Positions 16,171 to 24,283 of a stretch of DNA of 45,430 bases are shown here, piece after piece. The DNA comes from DUUI01 sp964345765 (lineage in GTDB: Bacteria; Bacillota_I; Bacilli_A; Erysipelotrichales; Erysipelotrichaceae), in the NCBI GenBank assembly GCA_964345765.1, contig CAYFSJ010000006.1, forward strand, positions 1 through 45,430. Reading direction: 5' to 3'. The translations under genes and the position numbers were made by a program. The notes beneath the pieces are model-generated. The model saw only the letters and a program-made list of their open reading frames with translations. It was not told where the DNA came from and made no database searches. Positions within the stretch are counted from its first letter, which is position 1, and each line of letters opens with the position of its first letter.

Positions 16171-17310
16171 TTATTTGTAGGCCACAGGAAATTGATAACC
16201 TTGTTGGTGCCAATACTTTTCAACAAGTTCAAAGAAATTATCGATGTCGTTTTCATCGATGGCTCCAATGGCTCCCACTCTAAAGGTATTGGGTTTACCT
16301 GTTTGAAATGGGAAGATGGTATAGTGATGATCAAATAAGAAATCATGGAAATGTTTAAAGTTAAAATCAATCCCATCTGGATAATCAAAGGCGACAACTA
16401 ATTTAGCACTCTTATCTGGATCGAGCGTTTCTCTAAAGCCTAATCGTTGACCATGTTCTCTAATACGATCCCAGACTCGTCTGGTTCTTTGACTTCTTTC
16501 GATAACTCCTTCTTCTAAGAGTTCATCGACTGCGACCACAGCCGCATACACTAATTGGACAGGAGGTGTAAAGCGCATATCTCCTGTTTTATTAAGAATA
16601 TGATATTGGGAATAAAGATGCGCATAGAAGGTTCTCATTGGATAACTTTCAGATGCTTCAATGAGTTTTCGTTTGCCTATCACAAAGGATATCCCTGTCA
16701 TCGCATAGAGTCCCTTTTGAGCGCCTGACATAACAAAGTCTACATGATCTTTTTCCATATCGATCGGAATTAAACCATAGGTTGAAATAGCATCGACTGC
16801 CAACATAACACCATGTTTATGACACACTTCCCCAATTTTTCGGATCGGATTGAGTAAGCCCGTGCCTGTTTCTTGATGAGTCACATAGACAAGTGACACA
16901 TCTGGATTTTCAATTAATAATCTTTCAATATCTTGTGGTTTGACCGGTTCTAAGATATCGACTTCATGATGAACAATTCCTAAATTATAAGCCTTTGGTA
17001 TGTTCATTGCTTTTTTAGCATAGGTCCCATTTTCAACCATAAGCACTTTTTTATTTTCATCGACCATTGAGGCAATGACGGATTCTAAGATGAGAGTGCC
17101 AGAACTACAGAATAAAACGGCATCATAATCATTAAAATCAGCATTAACGACTTTACAGAGTTTTTGACGTAATTGTAGCATTAGGTCAATGAATTCTTGT
17201 TCCTTAGGACAGATATCATCGCATAATAAAGCATTTCGTATGCCATCGGTTGAGGTCACTGGACCTGGGTTTAATAAAACTTTACGAACTTTTTCTAAAT
17301 TATTATCCAT
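16171..17310 (-). CDS. PhnW-like class V aminotransferase (2-aminoethylphosphonate:pyruvate type)
   Basis: A PLP enzyme of 379 aa. The N-terminal block LLNPGPVTSTDGIRNALLCDDICPKEQEF (12-40) is diagnostic for 2-aminoethylphosphonate-pyruvate aminotransferase. SSGT (69-72) binds the phosphate of PLP, D173 sits in AVDAIS, and K199 in SGAQKG forms the Schiff base. PhnW makes phosphonoacetaldehyde from aminoethylphosphonate, or the reverse in phosphonolipid synthesis. No phosphonatase (phnX), phosphonate transporter or phosphonopyruvate genes are in the window, so substrate assignment is tentative. It stands alone between a canonical promoter and the valS promoter. Confidence 0.85.
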   Translation of the reverse strand: MDNNLEKVRKVLLNPGPVTSTDGIRNALLCDDICPKEQEFIDLMLQLRQKLCKVVNADFNDYDAVLFCSSGTLILESVIASMVDENKKVLMVENGTYAKKAMNIPKAYNLGIVHHEVDILEPVKPQDIERLLIENPDVSLVYVTHQETGTGLLNPIRKIGEVCHKHGVMLAVDAISTYGLIPIDMEKDHVDFVMSGAQKGLYAMTGISFVIGKRKLIEASESYPMRTFYAHLYSQYHILNKTGDMRFTPPVQLVYAAVVAVDELLEEGVIERSQRTRRVWDRIREHGQRLGFRETLDPDKSAKLVVAFDYPDGIDFNFKHFHDFLFDHHYTIFPFQTGKPNTFRVGAIGAIDENDIDNFFELVEKYWHQQGYQFPVAYK

Positions 17311-17330
17311 TCTTGTTTTCTCCTATCTTT

Positions 17331-17359
17331 AGTCTATAAATTTTACTTGGAAGTTTCAA
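17331..17359 (-). promoter_or_regulatory. Promoter of the PhnW-like gene with inverted repeat
   Basis: TTGAAA (17354-17359) and TAGACT (17331-17336) are 17 bp apart on the minus strand. ACTTG-N7-CAAGT, a perfect dyad, overlaps the -35 and might be an operator. Confidence 0.65.
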
Positions 17360-17371
17360 GTGCTAAAACAA

Positions 17372-17393
17372 AAAAGAGAGTCCTAAGACTCTC
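17372..17393 (-). terminator. Terminator of tig-lon-engB
   Basis: GAGAGTC/GACTCTC, a 7-bp perfect stem with a 4-base loop, is followed by T6 on the minus strand. The engB TAG stop lies in the loop. Confidence 0.9.
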
Positions 17394-17955
17394 CATGGAT
17401 CCATAATTGAATTTGATTATTGATTTGTTGGAAGTCATCCATTGTCTTTGAATCGAAGGTATAGGTTGGTACCCCCGTTTGATTCTTCACTTTCATGGCT
17501 TTGGCTTTCCCTTGAGAATAACTCACTTTCTGACTCTTTGATAATGCGACACATACGGCTAGTTTTAAATCTTTCGCTAACTGTAACATCATCTTATCTT
17601 CTTCACTAATATCACGACGGATATCCATAATAAGGATCATCCCCTTTAAATTAGGACGATGTGAGAAATAGCCTTCCATGAGTTTTCCATAGCGTTCCAA
17701 TTCTTTGGCAGAACGTTTTGCGTAGCCATACCCTGGAACATCGACTAACATTAGATCTTCATCGACTTCATAGAAATTGACCAAGCGTGTTTTCCCTGGT
17801 GTTTTTCCTACATAAGCTAAATTCTTACGGTTAGTTAACCCATTAATTAAGGTTGATTTACCCACGTTGGATTTACCAACAAAGACAATTTCTTGTTGAT
17901 TTGAATCAGGAAACTGACTTGGTGAAGCAGCTGAGATAATTAACTTGGCAGCCAT
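17383..17955 (-). CDS. engB: EngB/YsxC ribosome-biogenesis GTPase with atypical G4 motif
   Basis: A small TRAFAC GTPase needed for 50S subunit assembly. At 190 aa it is normal length. G1 is GKSNVGKS (27-34), the G2 region is GKTPGKTRLVNFY, G3 is DVPGYGYAKRS, and the switch region is ELERYGKLMEGYF. The G4 motif, usually TKAD, reads SKSQ (in VALSKSQKVS), so the guanine-selecting Asp is replaced by Gln. The G5 region, usually SSxTG, reads FDSKT. Order tig-lon-engB is common in Bacillota. It overlaps lon by one base (TAATG) and is last in the CIRCE-controlled unit. Confidence 0.94.
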   Translation of the reverse strand: MAAKLIISAASPSQFPDSNQQEIVFVGKSNVGKSTLINGLTNRKNLAYVGKTPGKTRLVNFYEVDEDLMLVDVPGYGYAKRSAKELERYGKLMEGYFSHRPNLKGMILIMDIRRDISEEDKMMLQLAKDLKLAVCVALSKSQKVSYSQGKAKAMKVKNQTGVPTYTFDSKTMDDFQQINNQIQLWIHGES

Positions 17956-20270
17956 TAGACTTCTAAGGCCACTTCTAACACTTGAGCAATTTTCTCAACT
18001 GGAATGAAGTGAATTTTTTCTTTAACAGATTCTGGGACATCTTCTAAGTCCTTTTCATTCTGTTTAGGAATAATGATTGTATCAATACCAACTCTGTGAG
18101 CTGCTAAGGATTTCTCTTTTAAACCACCAATTGGCAAGACATTTCCTCGAAGGGTCACTTCACCGGTCATTGCTAGGTTAGATTCCACTTTACGGTCTGT
18201 TAAAGCTGAGACGATAGCCGTGGTTAAGGTGACTCCTGCACTTGGGCCATCTTTAGGGACTGCCCCTTCTGGAACGTGAACATGAATATCATGGGTTTCC
18301 ATAAATTTAGGATCAATCCCGAATTCTTTGGCATGACTCTTAACAAATCCTAACGCAATTTCAGCAGATTCTTTCATGACATCGCCTAAGCGACCGGTTA
18401 AGATTAAGCGTCCTTTTCCTTCAAAGGTAGTGACTTCAATTGGTAAGACATCGCCACCAAATTGTGTATAGGCTAAGCCTGTAACTAATCCAACTTGGTT
18501 TTCTTTTTCCTTCTTACCATATTCAAATTTCTCACGACCTAACATTTCCTTGACTCGTTTAATGTTGATGGTCATTGATTTTTTCTTGGTCGTTAATAGT
18601 TCTAAGACACATTTACGAGCTAAAGCAGCAATTGTTCTTTCAAGCTGACGAACACCTGCTTCGCGCGTGTAATGACGAATTAAGTAGAGAATGACCTCAT
18701 CGCTAATTTTAAACTGAGAAGGTGTTAACCCATTTTGTTGTAACTGTTTAGAGACTAAGTGACGTTTCGCAATTTCAACTTTTTCTTGTTCCGTATAGCT
18801 TGAGAGTTCAATGATTTCTAAACGGTCTCTTAAAGCTTCTGGAATATCATCAAGGTAGTTTGCGGTGGCGATAAACATAACTTTACTTAAATCGTATGGT
18901 TCTTCTAAGTAGTGATCAGAGAACATGTAGTTTTGTTCTGGGTCCAAGACTTCTAACATTGCACTTGATGGATCGCCTTTATAGTCTGAGGCCATTTTAT
19001 CGAGCTCATCAATTAAGAAGACTGGGTTAATAACGCCTGCCTTTTTCATTCCTTGAATAAAGCGACCTGGTAAGGCACCTAAATACGTACGACGGTGTCC
19101 TCTAATTTCTGCTTCATCACGCACTCCCCCTAAACTTGCCTTAACAAATTCACGGTCTAAAGCGCGAGCAATGGATTTGGCTAATGAAGTTTTACCGACC
19201 CCAGGAGGACCAACTAAACATAAAATTGGTGCTTTTAAAGAATTGGTTTGTTGTTTGACCGCGAGGTATTCCATAATACGGTCTTTGACTTTTTCTAAAC
19301 CATAGTGGTCTGCATCTAAAACACCTCTAACTTGGATTAAGTCTTCGTTATCTTGAGATTCTTGATACCATGGTGTTTTTAGTAACCATTCTAAATAGGT
19401 TCTAATCACGCCTGATTCACCAGAAGCTTGAGGTAACATCTCATAGCGTCTAAGTTCATCGAGTGCTTTATTTTTAATGTTTTCTGGATATGGATTGTTT
19501 TCAATTAACTCTCGTAAATCTTCAACATCATCCCCTGTACTGGAAACATCGCCTAGTTCTTCTTTAATGGCTCTTAGTTTCTCTCTTAGGTAATACTCGC
19601 GTTGAGATTCTTCGACACGCTCTCTAACTTTTTCATTGATGTCTGCTTCAATGGTAGAGAGTTGTTTCTCTTGATTGAGATCAGCAATAATCATGAGCAT
19701 TCTTTCGTTGACATCCAGTTCTTCTAAGAGTGCTTGTTTCTTATGAAATGGAAGTGGGAAGAATTGTGCGAATTGATCAGCTAATTGTGGCGCTCCCACC
19801 CCTTTTGCCATTTGGGTAATGACTTCTGATGGGAAGTTGGCATTGTGAGCCGCAATATTTTCTAGTTCACGGGTAATGCGTCGAATTAAAGCGAGTTCTT
19901 CCATTGGATCGCCTTGACGATCATTTAGAGGTTGAACTTTACCATACATCATGCGTGAATCTTCAGTTAGTTCGATGAGTTGTGCACGTTCCATTCCTGA
20001 AAAAGTGACGCGCATAAAACCATCTTTTTTACGGACTCGTTTAACTTGGCTGAGAGTACCCACTCGATATAAATCTTCTTCTGTTGGGTCATCAACCATA
20101 ATATCTTTTTGAGAGACCAACCAAACATGACCATTGTAGAAGGCTTGTGCTTCTTCAATGGCGTTCATGCTTTTTGGACGGCCCACTTCTATCATTATGT
20201 CCTGATTTGGAAAGACGATGACGCCTCGGGTACAAATCACTGGAACATTAATTTCAATTTTTTTACTCAT
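17955..20270 (-). CDS. lon: ATP-dependent protease Lon
   Basis: A cytoplasmic AAA+ serine protease of 771 aa, LonA type. The N-terminal substrate-binding domain (1-~200, PVICTRGVIVFPNQDIMIEVGRPKS) and a coiled coil are followed by the AAA+ module: Walker A GPPGVGKTS near residue 350 and Walker B VFLIDELDKM. The protease domain has the catalytic Ser in PKDGPSAGVT and Lys in GGLKEKSLAAHR. It is co-transcribed with tig 30 nt upstream. Placement behind a CIRCE element fits a heat-shock protease. Confidence 0.98.
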   Translation of the reverse strand: MSKKIEINVPVICTRGVIVFPNQDIMIEVGRPKSMNAIEEAQAFYNGHVWLVSQKDIMVDDPTEEDLYRVGTLSQVKRVRKKDGFMRVTFSGMERAQLIELTEDSRMMYGKVQPLNDRQGDPMEELALIRRITRELENIAAHNANFPSEVITQMAKGVGAPQLADQFAQFFPLPFHKKQALLEELDVNERMLMIIADLNQEKQLSTIEADINEKVRERVEESQREYYLREKLRAIKEELGDVSSTGDDVEDLRELIENNPYPENIKNKALDELRRYEMLPQASGESGVIRTYLEWLLKTPWYQESQDNEDLIQVRGVLDADHYGLEKVKDRIMEYLAVKQQTNSLKAPILCLVGPPGVGKTSLAKSIARALDREFVKASLGGVRDEAEIRGHRRTYLGALPGRFIQGMKKAGVINPVFLIDELDKMASDYKGDPSSAMLEVLDPEQNYMFSDHYLEEPYDLSKVMFIATANYLDDIPEALRDRLEIIELSSYTEQEKVEIAKRHLVSKQLQQNGLTPSQFKISDEVILYLIRHYTREAGVRQLERTIAALARKCVLELLTTKKKSMTINIKRVKEMLGREKFEYGKKEKENQVGLVTGLAYTQFGGDVLPIEVTTFEGKGRLILTGRLGDVMKESAEIALGFVKSHAKEFGIDPKFMETHDIHVHVPEGAVPKDGPSAGVTLTTAIVSALTDRKVESNLAMTGEVTLRGNVLPIGGLKEKSLAAHRVGIDTIIIPKQNEKDLEDVPESVKEKIHFIPVEKIAQVLEVALEV

Positions 20271-20300
20271 ATTGACTCCTTTCGTTTAGGAAGACTAAAC

Positions 20301-21563
20301 TTATCGAGACAACAATAAATCGACCGCTTTCTTAATTTTTACATCGTAGCTGATGTCCTCAGCTGGAGCCATTAATTTGACTTGTTCGATGTCAATTTGA
20401 TAGGTATCACTTATTGTTTGATACTCTTTTTCGATATCTTCAGGGGTTACTTCGACACCCTCTTGTTTAGCTACTTCATTCATGACTAATCGATATAGTA
20501 CTCTTTGATTTGCGTCTGGTCTAATTTGAGCCATCACGTCTTCATCAGTTTGTCCTAAGATTTGTTTGTACATATCGAAATTTAAACCTTGTTGACTTAG
20601 TCTTTGTTGGAACTCAGCCAGTAATTGTTGAGCTTCATTGTCAATCATCACTTCTGGAATATCGACTGTTGCGTGTTCTAAGACTTGATTAATTAAGTTA
20701 TCTTGAGCAGTTACTTTTGCTTGTTGTTGTCTTTCTTCTAGTAATCTAGATTTTAGAGTTTCTTTTAATTGATCAAGAGTTTCTACACCATCTTCGTCTA
20801 ATTCTTTAACAAATTCATCGTCTAATTCTGGTAAAACCTTTTCGCGAATTTCGTGAACCGTTGTTTTAAAGATGACATCTTGTCCTTTTAAGTCTTCAGC
20901 TGGATAGTCTTCTGGGAAGGTTAATTCTAAATCTTTCGATTCACCACTCTTAACTCCGACTAAAGCTTCTTCAAATCCTGGAATAAATGACTTAGAGCCG
21001 ATTTCTAATTCTGCGTTTTCAGCTTTTCCACCATCGAAGGCTTCTTCTCCTTTGAATCCTTCATAGTCTAAAACAACTTTATTTCCTTCTTCTACTTCAC
21101 CCTCTTCTTTTAAAACCCATTGAGCGGCTTCTTCTTGAAGACGGCTAATTTCAGCGTCAACTTCATCATCTTGGACACTAACTTCTTCTACTTCTAATTT
21201 TAATTCTTTATATTTAGGATCTAGTTGGACTTCTGGCATCACTTCAACTTTAAAGTCAACGACTAATTCTTCTTGAGTTAAGCTCTTTACATCAACTTCA
21301 GGTTGAGCAACTGGTGATACTTCTGAGTCTTCTAGTCCGAATGTATACATATCTTGTAATGCTTCATTGACTGCTTCCATCAAAACTGCTTGTTGTGATA
21401 TTTGTTTTCTGAGCATTGATTCTGGTGCTTTGCCTTTTCTAAAGCCTGGGACAGTGACATCTTTTGATGCTTTCTTAAAGGCACGTTCTTGAGCGTCTGC
21501 CCAATCTTGTCCATCGACTGTGACTGATAGTGTTTTTTGTTCTTTATTCCATGTTGATTTCAT
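20301..21563 (-). CDS. tig: Trigger factor
   Basis: A ribosome-associated chaperone and peptidyl-prolyl isomerase of 420 aa. The N-terminal ribosome-binding domain has the signature VPGFRKGKAP (residues 38-47) with the ribosome-docking FRK loop. A central FKBP-type domain (about 155-245: NKVVLDYEGFKGEEAFDGG, FIPGFEEALVGVKSGESKDLELTFPEDYP) is followed by the helical C-terminal chaperone domain. AGGAGG lies 7 bases before the ATG. It leads the tig-lon-engB unit under a CIRCE-overlapped promoter. Confidence 0.97.
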   Translation of the reverse strand: MKSTWNKEQKTLSVTVDGQDWADAQERAFKKASKDVTVPGFRKGKAPESMLRKQISQQAVLMEAVNEALQDMYTFGLEDSEVSPVAQPEVDVKSLTQEELVVDFKVEVMPEVQLDPKYKELKLEVEEVSVQDDEVDAEISRLQEEAAQWVLKEEGEVEEGNKVVLDYEGFKGEEAFDGGKAENAELEIGSKSFIPGFEEALVGVKSGESKDLELTFPEDYPAEDLKGQDVIFKTTVHEIREKVLPELDDEFVKELDEDGVETLDQLKETLKSRLLEERQQQAKVTAQDNLINQVLEHATVDIPEVMIDNEAQQLLAEFQQRLSQQGLNFDMYKQILGQTDEDVMAQIRPDANQRVLYRLVMNEVAKQEGVEVTPEDIEKEYQTISDTYQIDIEQVKLMAPAEDISYDVKIKKAVDLLLSR

Positions 21564-21587
21564 TTAATTTCCTCCTAAGTCTGTCTA

Positions 21588-21615
21588 ATTATACCATAAT
21601 CTTTAGCACTGTCAA
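21588..21615 (-). promoter_or_regulatory. Promoter of tig-lon-engB
   Basis: TTGACA (21610-21615) and TATAAT (21588-21593) are 16 bp apart, and the -10 is also extended (TGG before it). The -35 lies inside the CIRCE element. Confidence 0.85.
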
Positions 21616-21629
21616 TTAAAGAGTGCTAA
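21603..21629 (-). promoter_or_regulatory. CIRCE element (HrcA operator)
   Basis: TTAGCACTC-N9-cAGTGCTAA read on the minus strand: the standard CIRCE arm and spacer lengths, with one mismatch in the distal arm. It covers the -35 of tig and also the last codons and stop of the upstream gene. HrcA repression of tig-lon-engB under non-stress conditions is expected. Confidence 0.88.
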
Positions 21630-22329
21630 ATAAGGTTAGACCTTTGTTTTCTTCTAGTTTATTCTCAACTGTATAATTGTACCATTCTGACTCTCTATTT
21701 AACAGAAATAAACTTTGTTTATAGATGGCCAGTGCTAATAGTTCTGATTCCTCTTGTTCATAGATTAAGGGTAAGGCCATAATCACTTCATGAACTAAGA
21801 GTTGATGACATAAATTGGTTAAGCTTGGTTCTTTATAAGTCATATTAGCTAACAGTTGATAAGCTTCTTTATAACCATCACTACTCACTGGATGCTCTAT
21901 TTGGCGCGGGTTAATTTCATAGCTTAAGCCATTCTTTTTAAATCGAATTTTCTCATCAATTTCTTGATCAATGAGATGTAATAAGATCATGCTGATGACT
22001 AATGGATCTGTCTGTTTATCTAATATCTCTTGAATCTCTTCTAACACATTTCGTAAGTTAAAATTAGCTAATTGACTAAGTGCAGCTTGATGACTCACAG
22101 GATCTTCTTCTAATAAAAACTGTTTAATCATATCAAAGTCCATGGTTCCCTTAACTGGGATATTGAGGACTTGTTGACATTCTTTTTGCCAAGTATATAG
22201 TTTCTCTTCTAGTTTTAGTGGAACATAGGGCATATTAAGTTCATCTTCGATTTTTTCTAAGGCTAACTCATAGTTTTGATTCTTTATTAACAATTGGATT
22301 TCTTGTTCTAAATCATTGTAGTAACTCAT
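21616..22329 (-). CDS. Helical repeat-like protein of unknown function (DUF3196-like)
   Basis: A 237-aa acidic protein, all-helical by eye, without signal peptide or membrane segments. The N-terminal third (YYNDLEQEIQLLIKNQNYELALEKIEDELNMPYVPLKLEEKL) resembles a TPR-like start. The middle (DPVSHQAALSQLANFNLRNVLEEIQEILDKQTDPLVISMILLHLIDQEIDEKI) looks HEAT-like. I think it belongs with the DUF3196 proteins seen in Mollicutes and relatives, usually near tig, but this is from memory of the pattern only. It overlaps the MFS gene by ATGA and its stop codon lies within the tig CIRCE. Confidence 0.6.
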   Translation of the reverse strand: MSYYNDLEQEIQLLIKNQNYELALEKIEDELNMPYVPLKLEEKLYTWQKECQQVLNIPVKGTMDFDMIKQFLLEEDPVSHQAALSQLANFNLRNVLEEIQEILDKQTDPLVISMILLHLIDQEIDEKIRFKKNGLSYEINPRQIEHPVSSDGYKEAYQLLANMTYKEPSLTNLCHQLLVHEVIMALPLIYEQEESELLALAIYKQSLFLLNRESEWYNYTVENKLEENKGLTLFSTL

Positions 22330-23510
22330 GCTTTTAGTTTCCTTTCATAGATACTCATACAGATAAAGGCTAAGACCATAAAACCAAACGCAAACACAAA
22401 GGGACCTGATGGGTTAAGTTCATAGATAAAGCCTGCGCTAAATGATCCGATGATTCCACCTAATGATTTCATGGCATTGAAGAAACCCATAAGATGATGG
22501 ACTGATTCTTGATGTTTTGAAATGAGTGAGACTGCCTGCTGTTGGATGGGTTGAACGATTGAAAACCCAGCCATTAGTAATAACCCTATTCCTATAAATA
22601 AATATAACTCATTAAATAAGAGTAGACCAACAAACAGAACGGACATGACTAAGGATAGAATTTGCATCGTTAGGGATAAGCGTGTTTTACGAATTAAATA
22701 AAAGGTTAATGTGACATTACTGATTAAGGTAAAGACTCCTATTATGGCTTTTAAATAACCATTATAGCTTGGTGGAAATAAGAGCACATCTCGAATGTAG
22801 TAGTTAAAGCTTGAGTCAAAGGATGTACTAGCGATCCAAATGAATAAAATGGCGGTAAATAATAATTTCCCAAAGACATCTAAGACATTCCAACTATGAG
22901 TCATTGAGGTCCACGGGTTAATTTTCTTTTGACTTGAGACTAAGTGATTTCCTTGGGTAAGTCCGATAAAAAAATAATAAATAATTCCTAATAAAATCAA
23001 TAAAACTATTTGTAGAACTAATGGGATAAACAGATTAATATCACCTAATACTCCACCAATAAAGAATCCGAAAGTTGAGCCTAAGATCATTAAAATGGTG
23101 TATTTCGTGAGGGTTTCTCCCCTATTGTCTGGTTCTGTTTGATCGACAATAAAATTCATTTGACCCACTAGAAATCCTCCAGCAAAGATACCAGCAATTA
23201 ACCTGGCAATAATCATTTGAAGTTCGATGGTACTGGTCAAAAAGATTATTTGTGCGACTCCATATCCAGCTACTGAGATGGAGAGTATTTTATTCATCTT
23301 TATCTTATTGGATGCATCTGCCCAGTAAAATGAAAAAATGAACATCATTAAGTTCATACTAGCGAAGGCCACCCCAAACATATAGTCATTAAAATTCAAG
23401 TAATGAATAAAGGCGGGTGTGACAGGATGGACTAAGTTATTTAAACCTGATTGAAAGGTAATTAAGACTAAAAATATGGTTATGGTGTGTTTCTTTAAAA
23501 ATTGTGACAA
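22326..23510 (-). CDS. Major facilitator superfamily efflux transporter
   Basis: A 394-aa membrane protein with about 12 hydrophobic segments. The MFS loop 2-3 motif is weak (YWADASNKIKMNKI), and the helix-4/5 region RLIAGIFAGGFLVGQMNFIVDQTEPDNRGETLTKY fits the drug:H+ antiporter-1 type. The start is TTG at 23510, supported by GGAG 7 bases upstream and MSQFLKKHTITIF. A 22-bp palindrome lies between its promoter and the start. It is translationally coupled to the DUF3196-like gene. Substrate unknown; multidrug export is the default guess. Confidence 0.87.
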   Translation of the reverse strand: MSQFLKKHTITIFLVLITFQSGLNNLVHPVTPAFIHYLNFNDYMFGVAFASMNLMMFIFSFYWADASNKIKMNKILSISVAGYGVAQIIFLTSTIELQMIIARLIAGIFAGGFLVGQMNFIVDQTEPDNRGETLTKYTILMILGSTFGFFIGGVLGDINLFIPLVLQIVLLILLGIIYYFFIGLTQGNHLVSSQKKINPWTSMTHSWNVLDVFGKLLFTAILFIWIASTSFDSSFNYYIRDVLLFPPSYNGYLKAIIGVFTLISNVTLTFYLIRKTRLSLTMQILSLVMSVLFVGLLLFNELYLFIGIGLLLMAGFSIVQPIQQQAVSLISKHQESVHHLMGFFNAMKSLGGIIGSFSAGFIYELNPSGPFVFAFGFMVLAFICMSIYERKLKA

Positions 23511-23528
23511 GTTACTTCTCCTCTATAA

Positions 23529-23550
23529 AAAGCATACACAGGTATGCTTT
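23529..23550 (-). promoter_or_regulatory. 22-bp palindrome in the MFS leader (operator or attenuator)
   Basis: AAAGCATAC/GTATGCTTT, a 9-bp perfect stem with a 4-base loop, begins about 5 nt into the predicted mRNA. It is followed by T5 on the minus strand and then the ribosome site. It could be a repressor operator, a 5' stabilising hairpin or a very early terminator. Confidence 0.6.
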
Positions 23551-23560
23551 GAATAGGTCA

Positions 23561-23569
23561 ATTATATCA
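23561..23569 (-). promoter_or_regulatory. Extended -10 promoter of the MFS gene
   Basis: TGATATAAT, an exact extended -10, upstream of the palindrome. No clear -35. Confidence 0.7.
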
Positions 23570-23616
23570 TAGTCTGTTGGTTGATGACTAAATTGGAGTC
23601 TATGAACTTTCAGAAA

Positions 23617-23625
23617 TGATATACT
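23617..23625 (+). promoter_or_regulatory. Extended -10 promoter of the lipoprotein gene
   Basis: TGATATACT, an extended -10, is followed by AAAGGA and an ATG at 23647. It is divergent from the MFS promoter about 50 bp away. Confidence 0.55.
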
Positions 23626-23646
23626 TATAACAAAGGATATGACTTA

Positions 23647-24110
23647 ATGAAAAACTATTTTGTTTATTGTTGTTATTGTGTGTTGGTTGTGCTCAAACCA
23701 ATACTATGACTGAATTTGTCTGTGAACAACCTGGATTTAGTGGGTCACTGAATCACGATAAAACTATTTTTACTTTTCACGAAACTCGACAACCGGTATC
23801 AGATAATCTTGAAAGTGATAAGATTGATCATGAGTTTGAGATTATCAATGATCCTAAACAAGTTGAGTTCATTAAAGATGTTGAGCTCAAAAAGAATCAA
23901 TTTATCGTCATTTTATTTGATAAGAATCCAGATACCGACAACCCTTTCCTCTATGCTGTTACCGAGAATAACTATCCTTATTTTAGACCGCTTTATAATT
24001 CACATGTAACATTAGACACTGATAATAAGTTTATTGGACATAATTTCCATTTTGTTATGCCCTGTGTTTCTAAGACTAGTCATCAAGATATTCTTGATGT
24101 TAAAGAATAA
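23647..24110 (+). pseudogene. Lipoprotein of unknown function, start codon out of frame by one base
   Basis: The good start site (AAAGGA, then ATG at 23647) is followed by five A's and reads into a stop after 20 codons. If one A is added, or the ribosome slips back one base on AAA, the product becomes MKKLFCLLLLLCVGC and continues in the long frame to 24110. That is a classic lipoprotein signal peptide with the lipidated Cys before AQTN. The rest (about 140 aa) is a soluble extracytoplasmic domain with two further Cys (VCEQ, MPCVS). I do not recognise a family. Without slippage only a TTG start at 23667 is available, giving a signal without its basic N-region. It may be a broken, slippage-dependent or phase-variable gene, or a sequencing error. 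Confidence 0.65.
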
Positions 24111-24127
24111 ATAATACTTATTATGAA

Positions 24128-24160
24128 AAAAGGAGCTGTGCATTATGTACAGTTCCTTTT
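24128..24160. terminator. Bidirectional terminator between lipoprotein gene and tRNA-Arg
   Basis: AAAAGGAGCTGT pairs with ACAGTTCCTTTT (one G-T pair, 9-base loop). T4 follows on the plus strand and T6 on the minus strand, so it serves both convergent units. A second hairpin (ACGAAC/GTTCGT, about 24166-24183) lies on the tRNA side. Confidence 0.8.
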
Positions 24161-24194
24161 ACGTTACGAACATTACCGTTCGTGAATATTCAAA

Positions 24195-24271
24195 TGGCGT
24201 CCCCTGAGAGATTCGAACTCCCGACCCTGGGCTTAGAAGGCTCATGCTCTATCCAGCTGAGCTAAGGGGAC
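24195..24271 (-). tRNA. tRNA-Arg (anticodon TCT)
   Basis: A 77-nt cloverleaf on the minus strand. The acceptor stem is GTCCCCT/AGGGGAC, the D-arm GCTC...GAGC, and the anticodon arm TGAGC-CTTCTAA-GCCCA, with TCT at 24235-24237 and one A-C mismatch in the stem. The T-arm is GGGAG-TTCGAAT-CTCTC, and G plus CCA are encoded at the 3' end. It decodes AGA/AGG. Confidence 0.97.
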
Positions 24272-24283
24272 AAGTGCCCTATC

